From Diphasiastrum complanatum (lineage: Eukaryota > Streptophyta > Lycopodiopsida > Lycopodiales > Lycopodiaceae), in NCBI GenBank assembly GCA_029204225.1, contig CM055100.1, forward strand, positions 1,152,587 through 1,216,586: DNA of 64,000 nucleotides, read 5' to 3'. Made by a program: the position numbers and the translations under genes. This document shows, in pieces, positions 35,834 to 45,719 of this stretch. Numbering within the stretch: the first letter of the stretch is position 1; each line of letters opens with the position of its first letter. Under the pieces are notes generated by a model. It made no database searches. It was not told the DNA's origin and saw only the letters and a program-made list of their open reading frames with translations.

Positions 35834-36480
35834 TGTGAAAATTGTCAACATTTCCTTGTCTAGTTTTAGGCCAAAATTGCTAAAAATGGCACATAGTTTA
35901 GGATATGACTTTTCACACGTGTGAAACAGGTCTAGATATTTTTAGTAAGTGTATTTTTTCAGTATGAAGAAGTGTCAAACTTCAAGACCTTCGAAATGAG
36001 TCCATTTTCATGTATTTTGGACATATATGCCAATTTTACCTATATAGGGCATATTTTAGGTAAGGAGGGTCTAGAGAGAGGAGAGAGAGTCATCTCTCTC
36101 AGCTATATATAGCAGGTAGGCCGTGGAGAAACAGGTTGGAGCAGATCCATTGTATTCATTTGCTTAATGAGAGATTTTTCTATTGGGTTCTCCTTCCATT
36201 GTTGGCATTGTGTAGTGATTGAGTTCAAGCTTTGTGTGTATGATCTTAGGTGCTTTCCAAAAGTGGTAGGCTGATGTATTATGGACTGTATAATGCTATT
36301 TTGGGCCGCACTTGATGTTTATGGAAGTTTCCATTTGTGATAAATGCTTTTTGATCAAGTTCTTTGCATTCTAGGTAGCATAGAATGTGTTGCCAATTCC
36401 TAGCTTATGTAGTTTGGAGTGCAAGCATTCAAGCCAATGATCTTGGAGTTTAGATCCACTTAGGATCTGTATTTTTCACA
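35834..36480 (+). repeat. 5' LTR of element C
   Basis: TGTGAAAATTG...ATTTTTCACA. Carries the 16-bp palindrome TTTCACACGTGTGAAA at 35911-35926 and a TATA box TATATATAG at 36104-36112, about 270 bases into the LTR. Confidence 0.95.
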
Positions 36481-36493
36481 TGGTATCAGAGCT
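36481..36493 (+). promoter_or_regulatory. primer binding site, element C
   Basis: TGGTATCAGAGCT directly after the LTR, complementary to initiator tRNA-Met. Confidence 0.88.
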
Positions 36494-37653
36494 GGTTGGC
36501 TTCTATTTACAGTAAGTATTCCATTTTTGGTGATATTTGGATGTTTGATCAAGTTCTAGCATGATTTTGCATTGCTTTGTTGATCAAATCTTACTAACCT
36601 TTGTTTTGTGAGTTGAACTTGTGGATCAAAAGCATATTTCAGGTCTATTGAAGATCAGAGGCTGAAAAGAAACTATTTTGGATCAGATCATAACACCTAA
36701 TCATTTGTGATTGTGAGGCTTGTGCATATTCAATACTAACAATGTTCTTTTCAATCCTATTGTTGACAATCTCCATTCTTGGATGAACACTCTCCTTAAG
36801 TGGATGAAACTTCTCCTTAAGTGGATGACAAATGCTCTTTTGAGTGAGTTGTAATTCTCCTAAAGGCTGAGCAAAGCTCCCATTTGGATGAAAGATCCCC
36901 TTTTTTGGGTGAACATATTGTAAGCTCCATTGTGAAGAGCATATTGTAAAGATTGTCATCAATTTTGGCATAAATTTTGGTGTACTTTGTTGAGCATGTA
37001 AGTAACTCTCCTTATGTAATTTGATTGGAGCATTTGCAGGAAGGTGTTAACCATTATGCAAGTGTGTTTTCAGGTTCTTAACAGGTTGAGGAACATTCTC
37101 ATGTGAAGTGATCTTAGATCTACATCTAAACACCAAGATTTGACAAGATAGTGAAGCTAGTCTTGTGATTCACTAAGTGTGCTCATTCATTCACCTCTAA
37201 ATCTTGTATTTATCACTTGCTGGAGTTTATAAACTTTTAGAAGTGTGGTTTACATGTGGTTTTACAGGTTGAATCAATATCTTAGTGTGTTGATCATATG
37301 TTGATCAAGTTTGTTCATTACTAGGTAATCTTGGCATCCTAGTTTTGGGTATTTTCTAAGAATGCAAGTAACTCTTCACACCATAACTTGATTTGGTCAC
37401 TTGCTGGAAAGTTTGAGAGCTTAAGCAAGAGTGTGTTCAGGTTGGTTTGAGTTTGTAATCCATTCTTAGTGTGTGCAAAGTGTTGCATGTGTTTCAATCT
37501 TCCTTTCTATGCTTGAAAGCCAAATAGTTTCAAGATAGAGGTCATTTAGGGTTCTAAATCTTTTAAGATCTTCTCCTTCTTCATTTATTGAGAGAAAGGA
37601 GAGTGCTAGGTGCATTAGAACAGAGCCTAAGGACACAAGAAGATTTTAGCATC
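36494..37653 (+). other. long untranslated leader of element C
   Basis: About 1.16 kb, unusually long. It has internal repeats: CTCCTTAAGTGGATGA at about 36790-36830, and a looser unit containing CACTTGCTGGA, TCAGGTT and TCTTAGTGTG repeated at about 37040, 37215 and 37400. Such leaders can hold packaging signals. Confidence 0.6.
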
Positions 37654-40602
37654 ATGACATCCAATGGTGGAATCATGTTGGAAGCTAAAGAGAGGTTAAA
37701 CTCTACAAACTATTCAACTTGGAAAGTGAGGATGGAGTCTTTACTAGAGTTGAATGAGCTAATGGATATAGTTGTGGGAATTGAAGAAAGACCTCTAATT
37801 CTTCAAGAGCAACTAAATTTTGATAGAAGGGCTAAAAGAGCCTTACATATCATAAAGATGAATGTTACCAATGAACTTCTTAAAGAAGTTGGTAAATGTA
37901 CTTCTTCAAGTGAAGCATGGAATGCTTTGAAGAAGATCTATGAGTCCAAATCCACATCTAGGGTTCTCACCCTAAGAAGGCAAATCTTCCAAAGTTGTCA
38001 AAGAGAGGGAGAGAGTGCACATTCATTTGTCTTGAAGGTTAAATCCTTGAATGATGATCTAGCATGCATAGATGAAAGCATAAAGGATGGGGAACTAGTT
38101 CAAGTCATGTTGAATGGTTTGCTTGATGAACATTCTAACCTTGTACAATGCTTTGCTATACAAAAGTCCTTGCCAAGTGTCAATGACTTGCAAGAGATCT
38201 TGGTGGCTGAAGAGCATAGGTTGCAAGCCAAAGGTGGTGGTGCATCAACACAAGGTGGAGATGAAGAAGCTCTTTTCACAAAGGGCAAGTTCAAAGGCAA
38301 GTGGTCCAAGCAAGGTAGTTTGGAGCATGGAAAGCATTCTTCTTCTTTGCAAAGTAGGAAGCAAGATAAGTCCAAGTTCAAATGTTTTTATTGTGGGATA
38401 AAAGGACATTTTGCAAATGAATGCCATAAGAAACAAAATGCTAGATCTAGGTTGAGATCTAATGTACTTCTTGGAGATGATAATTGTTGTGCTAACTTGG
38501 CAAGCTTTGGTGAATCTATGGTCAATTTTTTGGATCCATTGGATCTTGAAGATGCACTAGTGTTACCTACTAGTCATATGGAGTCATGTGGAGCTAAATT
38601 AGCATCATGTTTGTACTCTTCTACTCATGGACTTCCAAGGCTTGGTGGTTCTTCAATGGTGCTAGATGGCAAGTGCAAAAATGGAAAAGGTAAGGAAGGA
38701 GCTAACTTCATCAATGGAGTTGATGAAGATTCTTCTTTGGAAGTGATTGTTGCTAATGACTTGTTTGTTCATATGGAAAAAGATGGAGATGCTAAGTGTC
38801 ATTCTTTGCAAGAAGATGGTTGTTCTTCTAATTCTTTTCATATTGATGTATGTAATCATGTGGGAAAAGATGATGGTGCTTTGAGCATGCTTGAAGGAAA
38901 TGGTTCTTTTACATCCTTTTGTGATAAAGTCATTTGTGCAACAAGTGGTGTCACATTTCTTCATAAAAAGAGTAGATCAAAGGTTTCTATCATGAGACTT
39001 GGTGAGGGAGATCACAAGTCAAAAGGAAGAGAAGTATGTGAAGTGTTCAAAGTAGGATGTACTTTGAATGATGTTTTTATGAACGATAGTGAGGAAGAAT
39101 CATTATCATATGACTCATTACCTAAATCATTGAGTAGAAGTTCATGTTTGAAAAGAGAGAGTACTTCAATCACTCTTATGTTGAAGGTACTAAGGATTCT
39201 TTTCTTGGCTTCTAATATTCAAGAGTCTTCTACTTCTTATGGTGCAACTATCAAGAGGGAGGTTTCTAACTTTTGTGGTGCTAGCATTAAGAGGGAGTCT
39301 TGTGAAGGAAAGGGCAATGGAAGAGTGGTTCTTGGGAAGATCCAAAGCATGGATCTAACATCTCTTCATCAACTCAAAGCATTCTATGATTGTGGTGGAT
39401 TGTTCATTCATGGTCAAGATGGCAAAAGGTTGGTTGAAGAAGACTACATGGAGCAACTCAAGTGGCAACTTCTTCAAGGCAAGGGAGATATCATTGGTGA
39501 GCTTATTGAGGTTTGTTATGAACTCAAGAGGGCTGTTTTGATTAGGTTTGATACTCATCTTCACCTACTCTACTTCATGTTAAATGGAAATGTTGGAATC
39601 TATCTTTTGGTTTATGATGGTGGCATTGTTTTCACTAACTATAGTGAAGGGTCAAATTTGAGCATTGATGAGATCTTGTGGGATCTTAATCATGTGTTTG
39701 AGAGGGAGTATCTTCAGAGTTTCAGATCTGAAGATGTTCACATATGCAAGATCTTTGATGTCTTATTGGAAGATCAAGAGGTTGATCTTGGATTGCTTCA
39801 TCAACACCAAGAGACAAGTGGCAATTCGAAGCTAGTGAAAAGCATCAAAGAAGAGACAAATGGTCAAGGCATTTTGGATCTGTTTTTACAGGTTCTTGAA
39901 GGTTCAAGTAAGGTCTTTGGAGCTGCAAGGAAGTGTCTTCTTACTCTACCTCACTTGCCTAATCTCATGTATGAACATTGTTATGTCAATGTGTTGAAAT
40001 TGTCAAATTTCAATAAAACTAGTTCCATAGTTTTGCATCCTTTGGATCTTGGAGATGGAATAGTTATCATTGCTGGTTTGTATGATCAAGTACATGAATT
40101 CATTCAGATCTTGAAAGGTATTGAAGTGGTCAATATGTTTTCTTTTGAACAAAGTTCAAGATCTAGTATTCTAGTGTTGGCAAATTGGCAACTTGTTGAC
40201 ATTGTAGGATCAAGCGTTGTGTGCAAATCTTGTGGAGGTACTTCAAGTATTTCAAGTTCAGGTTTTGGTCATTCAAATGGAGTAGGGAACACATCTTTTT
40301 GGCATTCATTCACTCAAAGGCTTTCATGGATTGAAGATCTACAAAGGCAAGAGAAACCAGAGATGGATACATGGAGGAATTCATTAATTGAGATTCTATG
40401 TTCTTTTACATGTACCATTTTTATGATTCTATGTAAAATTGATGTAAGAAATAGTGAAGCATCCTATATGGACACTATTATCTATATCAATTATGTTGTG
40501 TCCTATTTTGTACATATTAGGATCCTTGAGAAGAGATCTATTCTGATGATGGAGATCATTCTTAAGTTGGAACAAAGTAGTGTTGTAAAACTAGCAAGTT
40601 AA
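37654..40602 (+). CDS. element C Gag fused to about 720 residues of unknown protein
   Basis: Single frame of 982 codons. The start is ATG 37654 (MTSNGGIMLEAKERLNSTNY), by analogy with the gag starts of families A and B; 22 upstream in-frame codons begin with TTG. Residues 1 to about 240 are UBN2/DUF4219-type copia gag. A CCHC knuckle CFYCGIKGHFANEC is at about 244-257. After about residue 265 I find no DSGA protease, no integrase and no YVDD. Instead there are Ser/Cys-rich text (about 270-560), a region with alternating hydrophobic and charged residues (LKAFYDCGGLFIHGQDGKRL, LIRFDTHLHLLYFMLNG, LDLGDGIVIIAGLYD) and a hydrophobic C-terminal stretch near 900-950. No stop occurs in about 3 kb, which argues for recent selection. 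Function unknown: captured host sequence or a diverged element protein. Confidence 0.88.
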   Translation: MTSNGGIMLEAKERLNSTNYSTWKVRMESLLELNELMDIVVGIEERPLILQEQLNFDRRAKRALHIIKMNVTNELLKEVGKCTSSSEAWNALKKIYESKSTSRVLTLRRQIFQSCQREGESAHSFVLKVKSLNDDLACIDESIKDGELVQVMLNGLLDEHSNLVQCFAIQKSLPSVNDLQEILVAEEHRLQAKGGGASTQGGDEEALFTKGKFKGKWSKQGSLEHGKHSSSLQSRKQDKSKFKCFYCGIKGHFANECHKKQNARSRLRSNVLLGDDNCCANLASFGESMVNFLDPLDLEDALVLPTSHMESCGAKLASCLYSSTHGLPRLGGSSMVLDGKCKNGKGKEGANFINGVDEDSSLEVIVANDLFVHMEKDGDAKCHSLQEDGCSSNSFHIDVCNHVGKDDGALSMLEGNGSFTSFCDKVICATSGVTFLHKKSRSKVSIMRLGEGDHKSKGREVCEVFKVGCTLNDVFMNDSEEESLSYDSLPKSLSRSSCLKRESTSITLMLKVLRILFLASNIQESSTSYGATIKREVSNFCGASIKRESCEGKGNGRVVLGKIQSMDLTSLHQLKAFYDCGGLFIHGQDGKRLVEEDYMEQLKWQLLQGKGDIIGELIEVCYELKRAVLIRFDTHLHLLYFMLNGNVGIYLLVYDGGIVFTNYSEGSNLSIDEILWDLNHVFEREYLQSFRSEDVHICKIFDVLLEDQEVDLGLLHQHQETSGNSKLVKSIKEETNGQGILDLFLQVLEGSSKVFGAARKCLLTLPHLPNLMYEHCYVNVLKLSNFNKTSSIVLHPLDLGDGIVIIAGLYDQVHEFIQILKGIEVVNMFSFEQSSRSSILVLANWQLVDIVGSSVVCKSCGGTSSISSSGFGHSNGVGNTSFWHSFTQRLSWIEDLQRQEKPEMDTWRNSLIEILCSFTCTIFMILCKIDVRNSEASYMDTIIYINYVVSYFVHIRILEKRSILMMEIILKLEQSSVVKLAS

Positions 40603-40615
40603 GTTGAAGAGGGAG

Positions 40616-41262
40616 TGTGAAAATTGTCAACATTTCCTTGTCTAGTTTTAGGCCAAAATTGCTAAAAATGGCACATAGTTTAGGATCTGACTTTTCACAC
40701 GTGTGAAACAGGTCTAGATATTTTTAGTAAGTGTATTTTTTCAGTATGAAGAAGTGTCAAACTTCAAGACCTTCGAAATGAGTCCATTTTCATGTATTTT
40801 GGACATATATGCCAATTTTACCTATATAGGGCATATTTTAGGTAAGGAGGGTCTAGAGAGAGGAGAGAGAGTCATCTCTCTCAGCTATATATAGCAGGTA
40901 GGCCGTGGAGAAACAGGTTGGAGCAGATCCATTGTATTCATTTGCTTAATGAGAGATTTTTCTATTGGGTTCTCCTTCCATTGTTGGCATTGTGTAGTGA
41001 TTGAGTTCAAGCTTTGTGTGTATGATCTTAGGTGCTTTCCAAAAGTGGTAGGCTGATGTATTATGGACTGTATAATGCTATTTTGGGCCGCACTTGATGT
41101 TTATGGAAGTTTCCATTTGTGATAAATGCTTTTTGATCAAGTTCTTTGCATTCTAGGTAGCATAGAATGTGTTGCCAATTCCTAGCTTATGTAGTTTGGA
41201 GTGCAAGCATTCAAGCCAATGATCTTGGAGTTTAGATCCACTTAGGATCTGTATTTTTCACA
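40616..41262 (+). repeat. 3' LTR of element C
   Basis: Follows the purine tract 13 bases after the ORF stop. Identical to the 5' LTR except at 40687 as far as I could compare. TTTCACACGTGTGAAA is at 40693-40708. Confidence 0.95.
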
Positions 41263-41310
41263 CAAATGCTGTCTCAAGGACACTCTACAAGATAGAGCAA
41301 ACGACATACT

Positions 41311-41793
41311 TCAAGTACATCGATCCCTCTGTGACCAAGTGGAAGAATAAGGTCCCCGAAGAGCAGTGAGTGTAGCATTCAACTCTGACATAGCATTCTT
41401 GAGTGCATTGTTTTCAGCCCTAGTGTGTTGCACATAATGAAGCAATTGCTGATTTGCACGTTGCAATTGTTGATTAGCAAATTGTAATTGTTCATTAAGA
41501 CAAGATATGTTATGCATTCCAATATCATGCAACCTTTGACAATATCCAAGTAATCCGCTATTTCCTTCACATACATATTTGAGAAGATGAGTTACAGACT
41601 TAAAATCTGGACACAAATTGGTAGCTGGATCATTGGGATAAATTGATCCATCCACCCACAAATCTATATTCATATGATTATTCATTCTCAATTCTCTAAC
41701 TATTGCAGCAACATTCTCTACAACTTTTGTATTTTTCTTAATAATTGGAGTGCATTTTATCGGAAGAGCAACATGCAAATGGAACATTGCCAT
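41311..41793 (-). CDS. hypothetical coiled-coil ORF in the inverted-repeat unit
   Basis: Minus frame of 160 residues from ATG 41793 (MAMFHLHVALPIKCTPIIKK). It contains the heptad-like repeats LQFANQQLQRANQQLLHY and AENNALKNAMSELNATL, so a coiled coil is likely. The last about 20 codons overlap element F text and are probably not original. I do not recognise the family. It could be an exon of a gene carried by the inverted-repeat element. Confidence 0.35.
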   Translation of the reverse strand: MAMFHLHVALPIKCTPIIKKNTKVVENVAAIVRELRMNNHMNIDLWVDGSIYPNDPATNLCPDFKSVTHLLKYVCEGNSGLLGYCQRLHDIGMHNISCLNEQLQFANQQLQRANQQLLHYVQHTRAENNALKNAMSELNATLTALRGPYSSTWSQRDRCT

Positions 41794-42166
41794 TGTTAAA
41801 ATCTACAATCATGTAAACGCATCAAACTACAGTAAATCAATATGATTAGATCAGCATACTTACTTTTGTAATGTTTAGGTCGCATTGAAAAATCGTCTCG
41901 GCTCATATTTTACTATAAGCATACAATGATTTCAAAAGTTCTGTCACCCCCGCTTCAATTTTTGCATTGAGCACACCAAGATTTTCAGTCTTAAAGCTCT
42001 AGTCCCGAATTTTGAAACGAGCATGAAGAGAAGTTATTACATCTCATGCTTAACTAACTATTGTCTGAAAACGTCGGGCAAGGCTAGAAACTCAAAAAAC
42101 AATGACCAAAAGTTATCGATTTGCATTCTCTCTCTACGTAACCTCTCTCTAAATTGAAATTTCTTC
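41794..42166. other. right arm of the inverted-repeat unit
   Basis: No gene recognised. Confidence 0.4.
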
Positions 42167-42199
42167 AAGGGCCCATTTTGAGCCCATATTTTCCCTAAT
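42167..42199 (-). repeat. right terminal inverted repeat
   Basis: AAGGGCCCATTTTGAG...CCCTAAT, the partner of 34149-34181. Confidence 0.6.
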
Positions 42200-43891
42200 G
42201 CATATCCATGGTACTTAGTCCTATATACCCATTTACAACCAATGGGTTTCTTGCCAACTGGTGGTTCCACTAAGTCCCATGTGCTATTCTTAGCAATTGA
42301 CTCCATCTCTTCTTCCATGGCCTTGAACCAAATGTCATCATCCTTCACTTCAACATAAGTCAAAAGTTCTTTGCTTTGAATAATGCTAGATAAGAGAGCA
42401 TAATTTGCTCCATACCTATCAGGTTGTGTCCTCTCTCTTGTTGATCTTCATGGCTCTCCCTGGATAGATGATTCAGGAAAGTCATCCATGTCGTGGCTCT
42501 CCATCCATCTCTCAAACCACTTAGGGAGCTTCATGTCAGGAGATCGGCTTCCTGGTGAAAATGTATCCCACGGTACATCTTTCTCCTTGCATTTGTCACC
42601 TGCAACTTCAATCCTTTTTGCACCAAAATGTTTATCTCTACCTCTCCAACCTATCTCTTGAGGTTGAGTAGTAGTATTATGAGGTGTATCCACATGTCCG
42701 TTACTAGGAAAGTTAACAAATGGATCATCATCAAGAGGAATTCTCATTGTACCATATTTTCCATGAGATGTATCCATCTTCTCAGCATCCTCATCTTCGT
42801 ACATATTAGATTCATCAAAGATTACATCACGACTAACATGTATTTTGTTCTCCACTAGATCAAAACATCTATAGCCCTTTACATGATCATCATATCCTAA
42901 GAATATGCACTTTATAGCTTTTACATCAAGCTTACGTCTTTCCTCCTTAGGAATGTGTACAAAGGCCTTACATACAAAGATGCACAAGTGGTTCACCTTT
43001 GGCTTCTTCTTTGTGAATGCCTCCGCAGGTGTTATCTTTCGTATGGCAATGGTAGGACTTCTATTTTGAAAATAGACTATAGTATTGTTTTTTTTTACCA
43101 AAAATATTTTGGTAGCTCGACACTCGCTTTTTCAATGGCCCTTTTTGCTGCAATGGAAGCATTTGCTCTTCTTCTTGGTCTTGTTAGATGATCCCTCATC
43201 CTCTTGAGTCTTGGCAAATTGCTGCTTAGACTTCTTCTTGCCCTTGCCTTTGCCTTGTTTTTAGCACATCACAAGCGCTTGGATCATCAGTATTTTGATG
43301 TCTAGCTTTCACCATTTCTCGTCATTGCTCCTCCTACATCAAGATTCCTATGAGCTCGTCAAAGGATGGTAATCTTTCTCTTGATGCTATCCTGCTTACG
43401 AACATCTAATAAGGTTCTGCAATGCCACACAATGCATTGTGCACCAGCTCAACATCACGTATGTGCTCACCAATAGAATACATTTCATCCCTCATTGTCT
43501 TGATTCTGGTCATATAAGTCTGAATGTGCTCTCCTTGTTCCATTCAGGCACTATTCAAGTTTGACTTCAGAAACATAATCCTTGATGGATTTGATGTCTC
43601 GAACTAATCCTTTAGCACAGCCCATGCCTGTCTAGGTGTAATGGCATCACTTATGTGGGTAACGATGTGGTCTTTCACTGACAAGTTGATGAAGGTCAAA
43701 GCTTTCCTCACCTTCCTATCGAACACTTTAGTGTCCGCTTCATTTGGCGATCTTCTCTCATCACCTATGATGATATCCCATAGTTCTTTCTCTATCAATA
43801 TGTTTTTCATTTTGAATTTCCACACAACATAGTTGGAAATCCCATCCAATTTGCTATTTTCACTCAAAATGGACTCTCCCATGTTTGCCAT
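42200..43891 (-). pseudogene. copia element E, 5' half: gag, integrase C-terminus, reverse transcriptase start
   Basis: ATG at 43891 opens MANMGESILSENSKLDGISN, then YVVWKFKMKNILIEKELWDI, a gag of another copia lineage. Decayed gag continues to a knuckle CFHCSKKGHWKSEC near 43150. The text then jumps into the integrase C-terminus (KPKVNHLCIFVCKAFVHIPK, VSRDVIFDESN), so protease and the integrase core are deleted near 43090. It ends in reverse transcriptase NSTWDLVEPPVGKKPIGCKW, cut at TKY by the right inverted repeat. No LTR was recognised to its right. Confidence 0.75.
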
Positions 43892-45059
43892 CCCAAAACT
43901 GTCTAAAACTGCAACCGTAGGCTAAAAGAAGTGTTTTGACTATAATGGCAATGTCAGTAGCTTATTTTGATGACCTACTAAAATTTCACACCAGGGCGTC
44001 ATGTTGCGTAGGTGGCATTTCGCAGGCCAAGTCACTTTCCAAACATGAAATGCCTTTTACCTCACTCTCTTGACTACCCACTCAGTGGATGTCAAGAGAT
44101 TTGACATCCACTGAGCACGTTCTTCATTACAATCACTTTGTTTTGTGGTATCGTACTTGCAGGTACAGTCTGGGTGCCCTTCGTTTGGACTCCATAGCCC
44201 TTCGTTTGTCCAAAATAGGCTAAAGGAGGTGAAAATAGGGACTTTTTGCACTTTTGAACTGTTTCTTCACCTTGAAGAAACTTCAACCTTCAAAAACTTG
44301 GGACCCAACTCCAATCTACTTCGAATATTTTTAATGAAATTGCAATGCACTTTGCACTTCAGACCCCTTTCAGTTGAATTTTATAATAGTTTCAAGGCAA
44401 TCCAATGTTCCCAACACCTTCAATGGTCCACATCACTCTCCACTTCACGATCTCCTCTATAGATCCATATGAGCCTCAATCCGACGGTTTAGAACAAATT
44501 TGCAAGCTGAAGAGCTGACTCCTTTGTGCACTGGTCCCTTTAGCACACTATGTGTTCAATTGCATTCGTTGCATGCCACCTTCTACGAGTTGTTTCAAGG
44601 CCTCCTTTCCTTCTGGCTATGCAGGCTCTCTATGAGGGTTTCTAGCCGCCCATTTCAACTCATTATAGTGTCCGGATTCTTCCACGGCCGCCCATGGCTT
44701 TAGAGAATCACCTCACATGATGTAGGGCACCCAAGTTCATGGCTTTACAGAAAAAAAATATCTACTACATCACAAGATCCATGTTTTTTCCTCTAAAAAT
44801 CCTGGCTTGACAAAAATGCAATTTCTACCATTGTTTTACCAGCCCTCTAACCACTAATATTACCAGCCTCTTTCCCAGTAGAGGTCGCCCTACCGCAAGC
44901 AATCTCTTGCTACAAACCATTCTTTAAACGGTGTCCGATATACCAACTGTGAACACAAAGCAGCCTCTTTACAGAATTTTAGAATTCCGTTTTCTGATTT
45001 TTAGATTTAGTCGATAAATTTTGTCTCCAAATCCATCTATAGTTCCAAGCTTGGCAATA
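43892..45059. other. spacer with a hairpin, no recognisable gene
   Basis: Mixed sequence. Open stretches at 44145-44462 have no known motif. A perfect short hairpin lies at 44081-44115. Confidence 0.4.
44081..44115. repeat. perfect 15-bp inverted repeat, 5-base loop
   Basis: CTCAGTGGATGTCAA (44081-44095), loop GAGAT, then TTGACATCCACTGAG (44101-44115). Confidence 0.85.
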
Positions 45060-45719
45060 ATGGCTACATCTTAGATAGTGTACCCATAGATTTCGGATCC
45101 AGTGTAAATATAACAACTAAAGAGATAGCGTATGAGTTAGGCATTCATCATAGAATAGCGCCTACACTTAGACATTTGAGATTAGCAGATGCAACTAGGA
45201 GAACTCCAATAGGGGAGTTGTCTCAGGTCACATTTTACATTGGTGACCATAAGTTTTTGATGGACTTCATTATATTAAAAACACTAGGAAATCATCTTAC
45301 GAAGTCTTATTAGGGAGACCATGGATAAATCAAGCCGACGTTATCACCCACTAGAGAAAGAAGGAGATTACCTTCCGAGACCAGATGGCGACATCAGAAG
45401 GAAAGGGCCATAAACGGATTACCGTATCTTGGGAGAAGGATAAATATGAAGGCGAGATGCCTACATCTTCCTCGAGAGATACTTCAAATCATGGAGAAGT
45501 TCATTTTATAAGGACTGAGGAAGGGGAGAGATTTGTTACATTATCTGTACCTGCATATAGAAATAGGGTAGAATATGTAGATAGAGGAGACTGTGGAGTC
45601 CCCGAGATAAGTGCCATTATAGGAGGCCATACTATCAATAGAATATTAGTAGATTCAAGATCTAGCATCAACTTAATAACTGAGAAAATGGTTAAGGAGT
45701 TAGGATTAGAGGACCAGAT
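45060..45719 (+). pseudogene. gypsy-type fragment with two retropepsin-like domains (left part)
   Basis: First domain (45080-45345): VPIDFGSSVNITTKEIAYEL, then LRLADATRRTPIGELSQVTF and, after a frameshift near 45295, LLGRPWINQADVI. A linker follows (ATG 45385, ITVSWEKDKYEGEMPTSS). The second domain starts ILVDSRSSINLITEKMVKEL near 45640 and is cut at 45719 by copia B2. In the first the active site reads D-F-G-S, in the second D-S-R-S (normally D-S/T-G). A TAG at about 45352 and the frameshift mark decay. Confidence 0.65.

Larger units (their letters stand above)
35834..41262 (+). mobile_element. copia-like element C, young and non-autonomous, gag fused to novel ORF
   Basis: Complete insertion with 647-bp LTRs at 35834-36480 and 40616-41262. 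By eye these differ at one base (35905 A, 40687 C). The perfect 5-bp target duplication is CAAAT (35829-35833 and 41263-41267). A tRNA-Met primer site and a purine tract AGTTGAAGAGGGAG are present. The interior has one long reading frame with a gag but no pol. Near-identical LTRs mean recent transposition. A pol-bearing relative such as C-prime would have to supply enzymes in trans. Confidence 0.93.
35522..41369 (+). pseudogene. element F ORF1, copy 1, split by element C
   Basis: ATG at 35522 opens MSSNPSSSSDDPEACKLDIQ, then LYKLDLTEMHTWYQQAESFF and AYANYHATARSCQIIVPPI. The frame is interrupted at 35834 by element C and resumes at 41263 without loss, to a stop at 41367-41369. Copy 2 (52762 onward) encodes the same protein. 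I recognise no domain. Its position just after an LTR and leader suggests a gag-like role, which is inference only. Confidence 0.6.
34149..42199. mobile_element. unit bounded by terminal inverted repeats, inserted in copia E
   Basis: The plus strand at 34149-34181 and the reverse complement of 42167-42199 agree at 27 of 33 positions, including an unbroken 16 bp CTCAAAATGGGCCCTT and ATTAGGG at the tips. Each repeat abuts copia reverse-transcriptase text that breaks at the same place in the protein (after TKY on one side, before NLAKHK on the other). Flanks show GGAAATCTA and GGATATGCA, a possible decayed 9-bp target duplication (6 of 9). A MULE- or hAT-like DNA transposon is inferred. No transposase was recognised inside. 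Confidence 0.5.

Noticed and set aside
37588-37653. Start of the element C protein 22 codons upstream
   Set aside because: The codon is TTG, and the gag homology of families A and B begins at ATG 37654.
39900-40602. Possible envelope-like protein at the end of the element C ORF
   Set aside because: There is a hydrophobic stretch near the C-terminus but no signal peptide, and the region is continuous with gag. Not enough to call a membrane protein.
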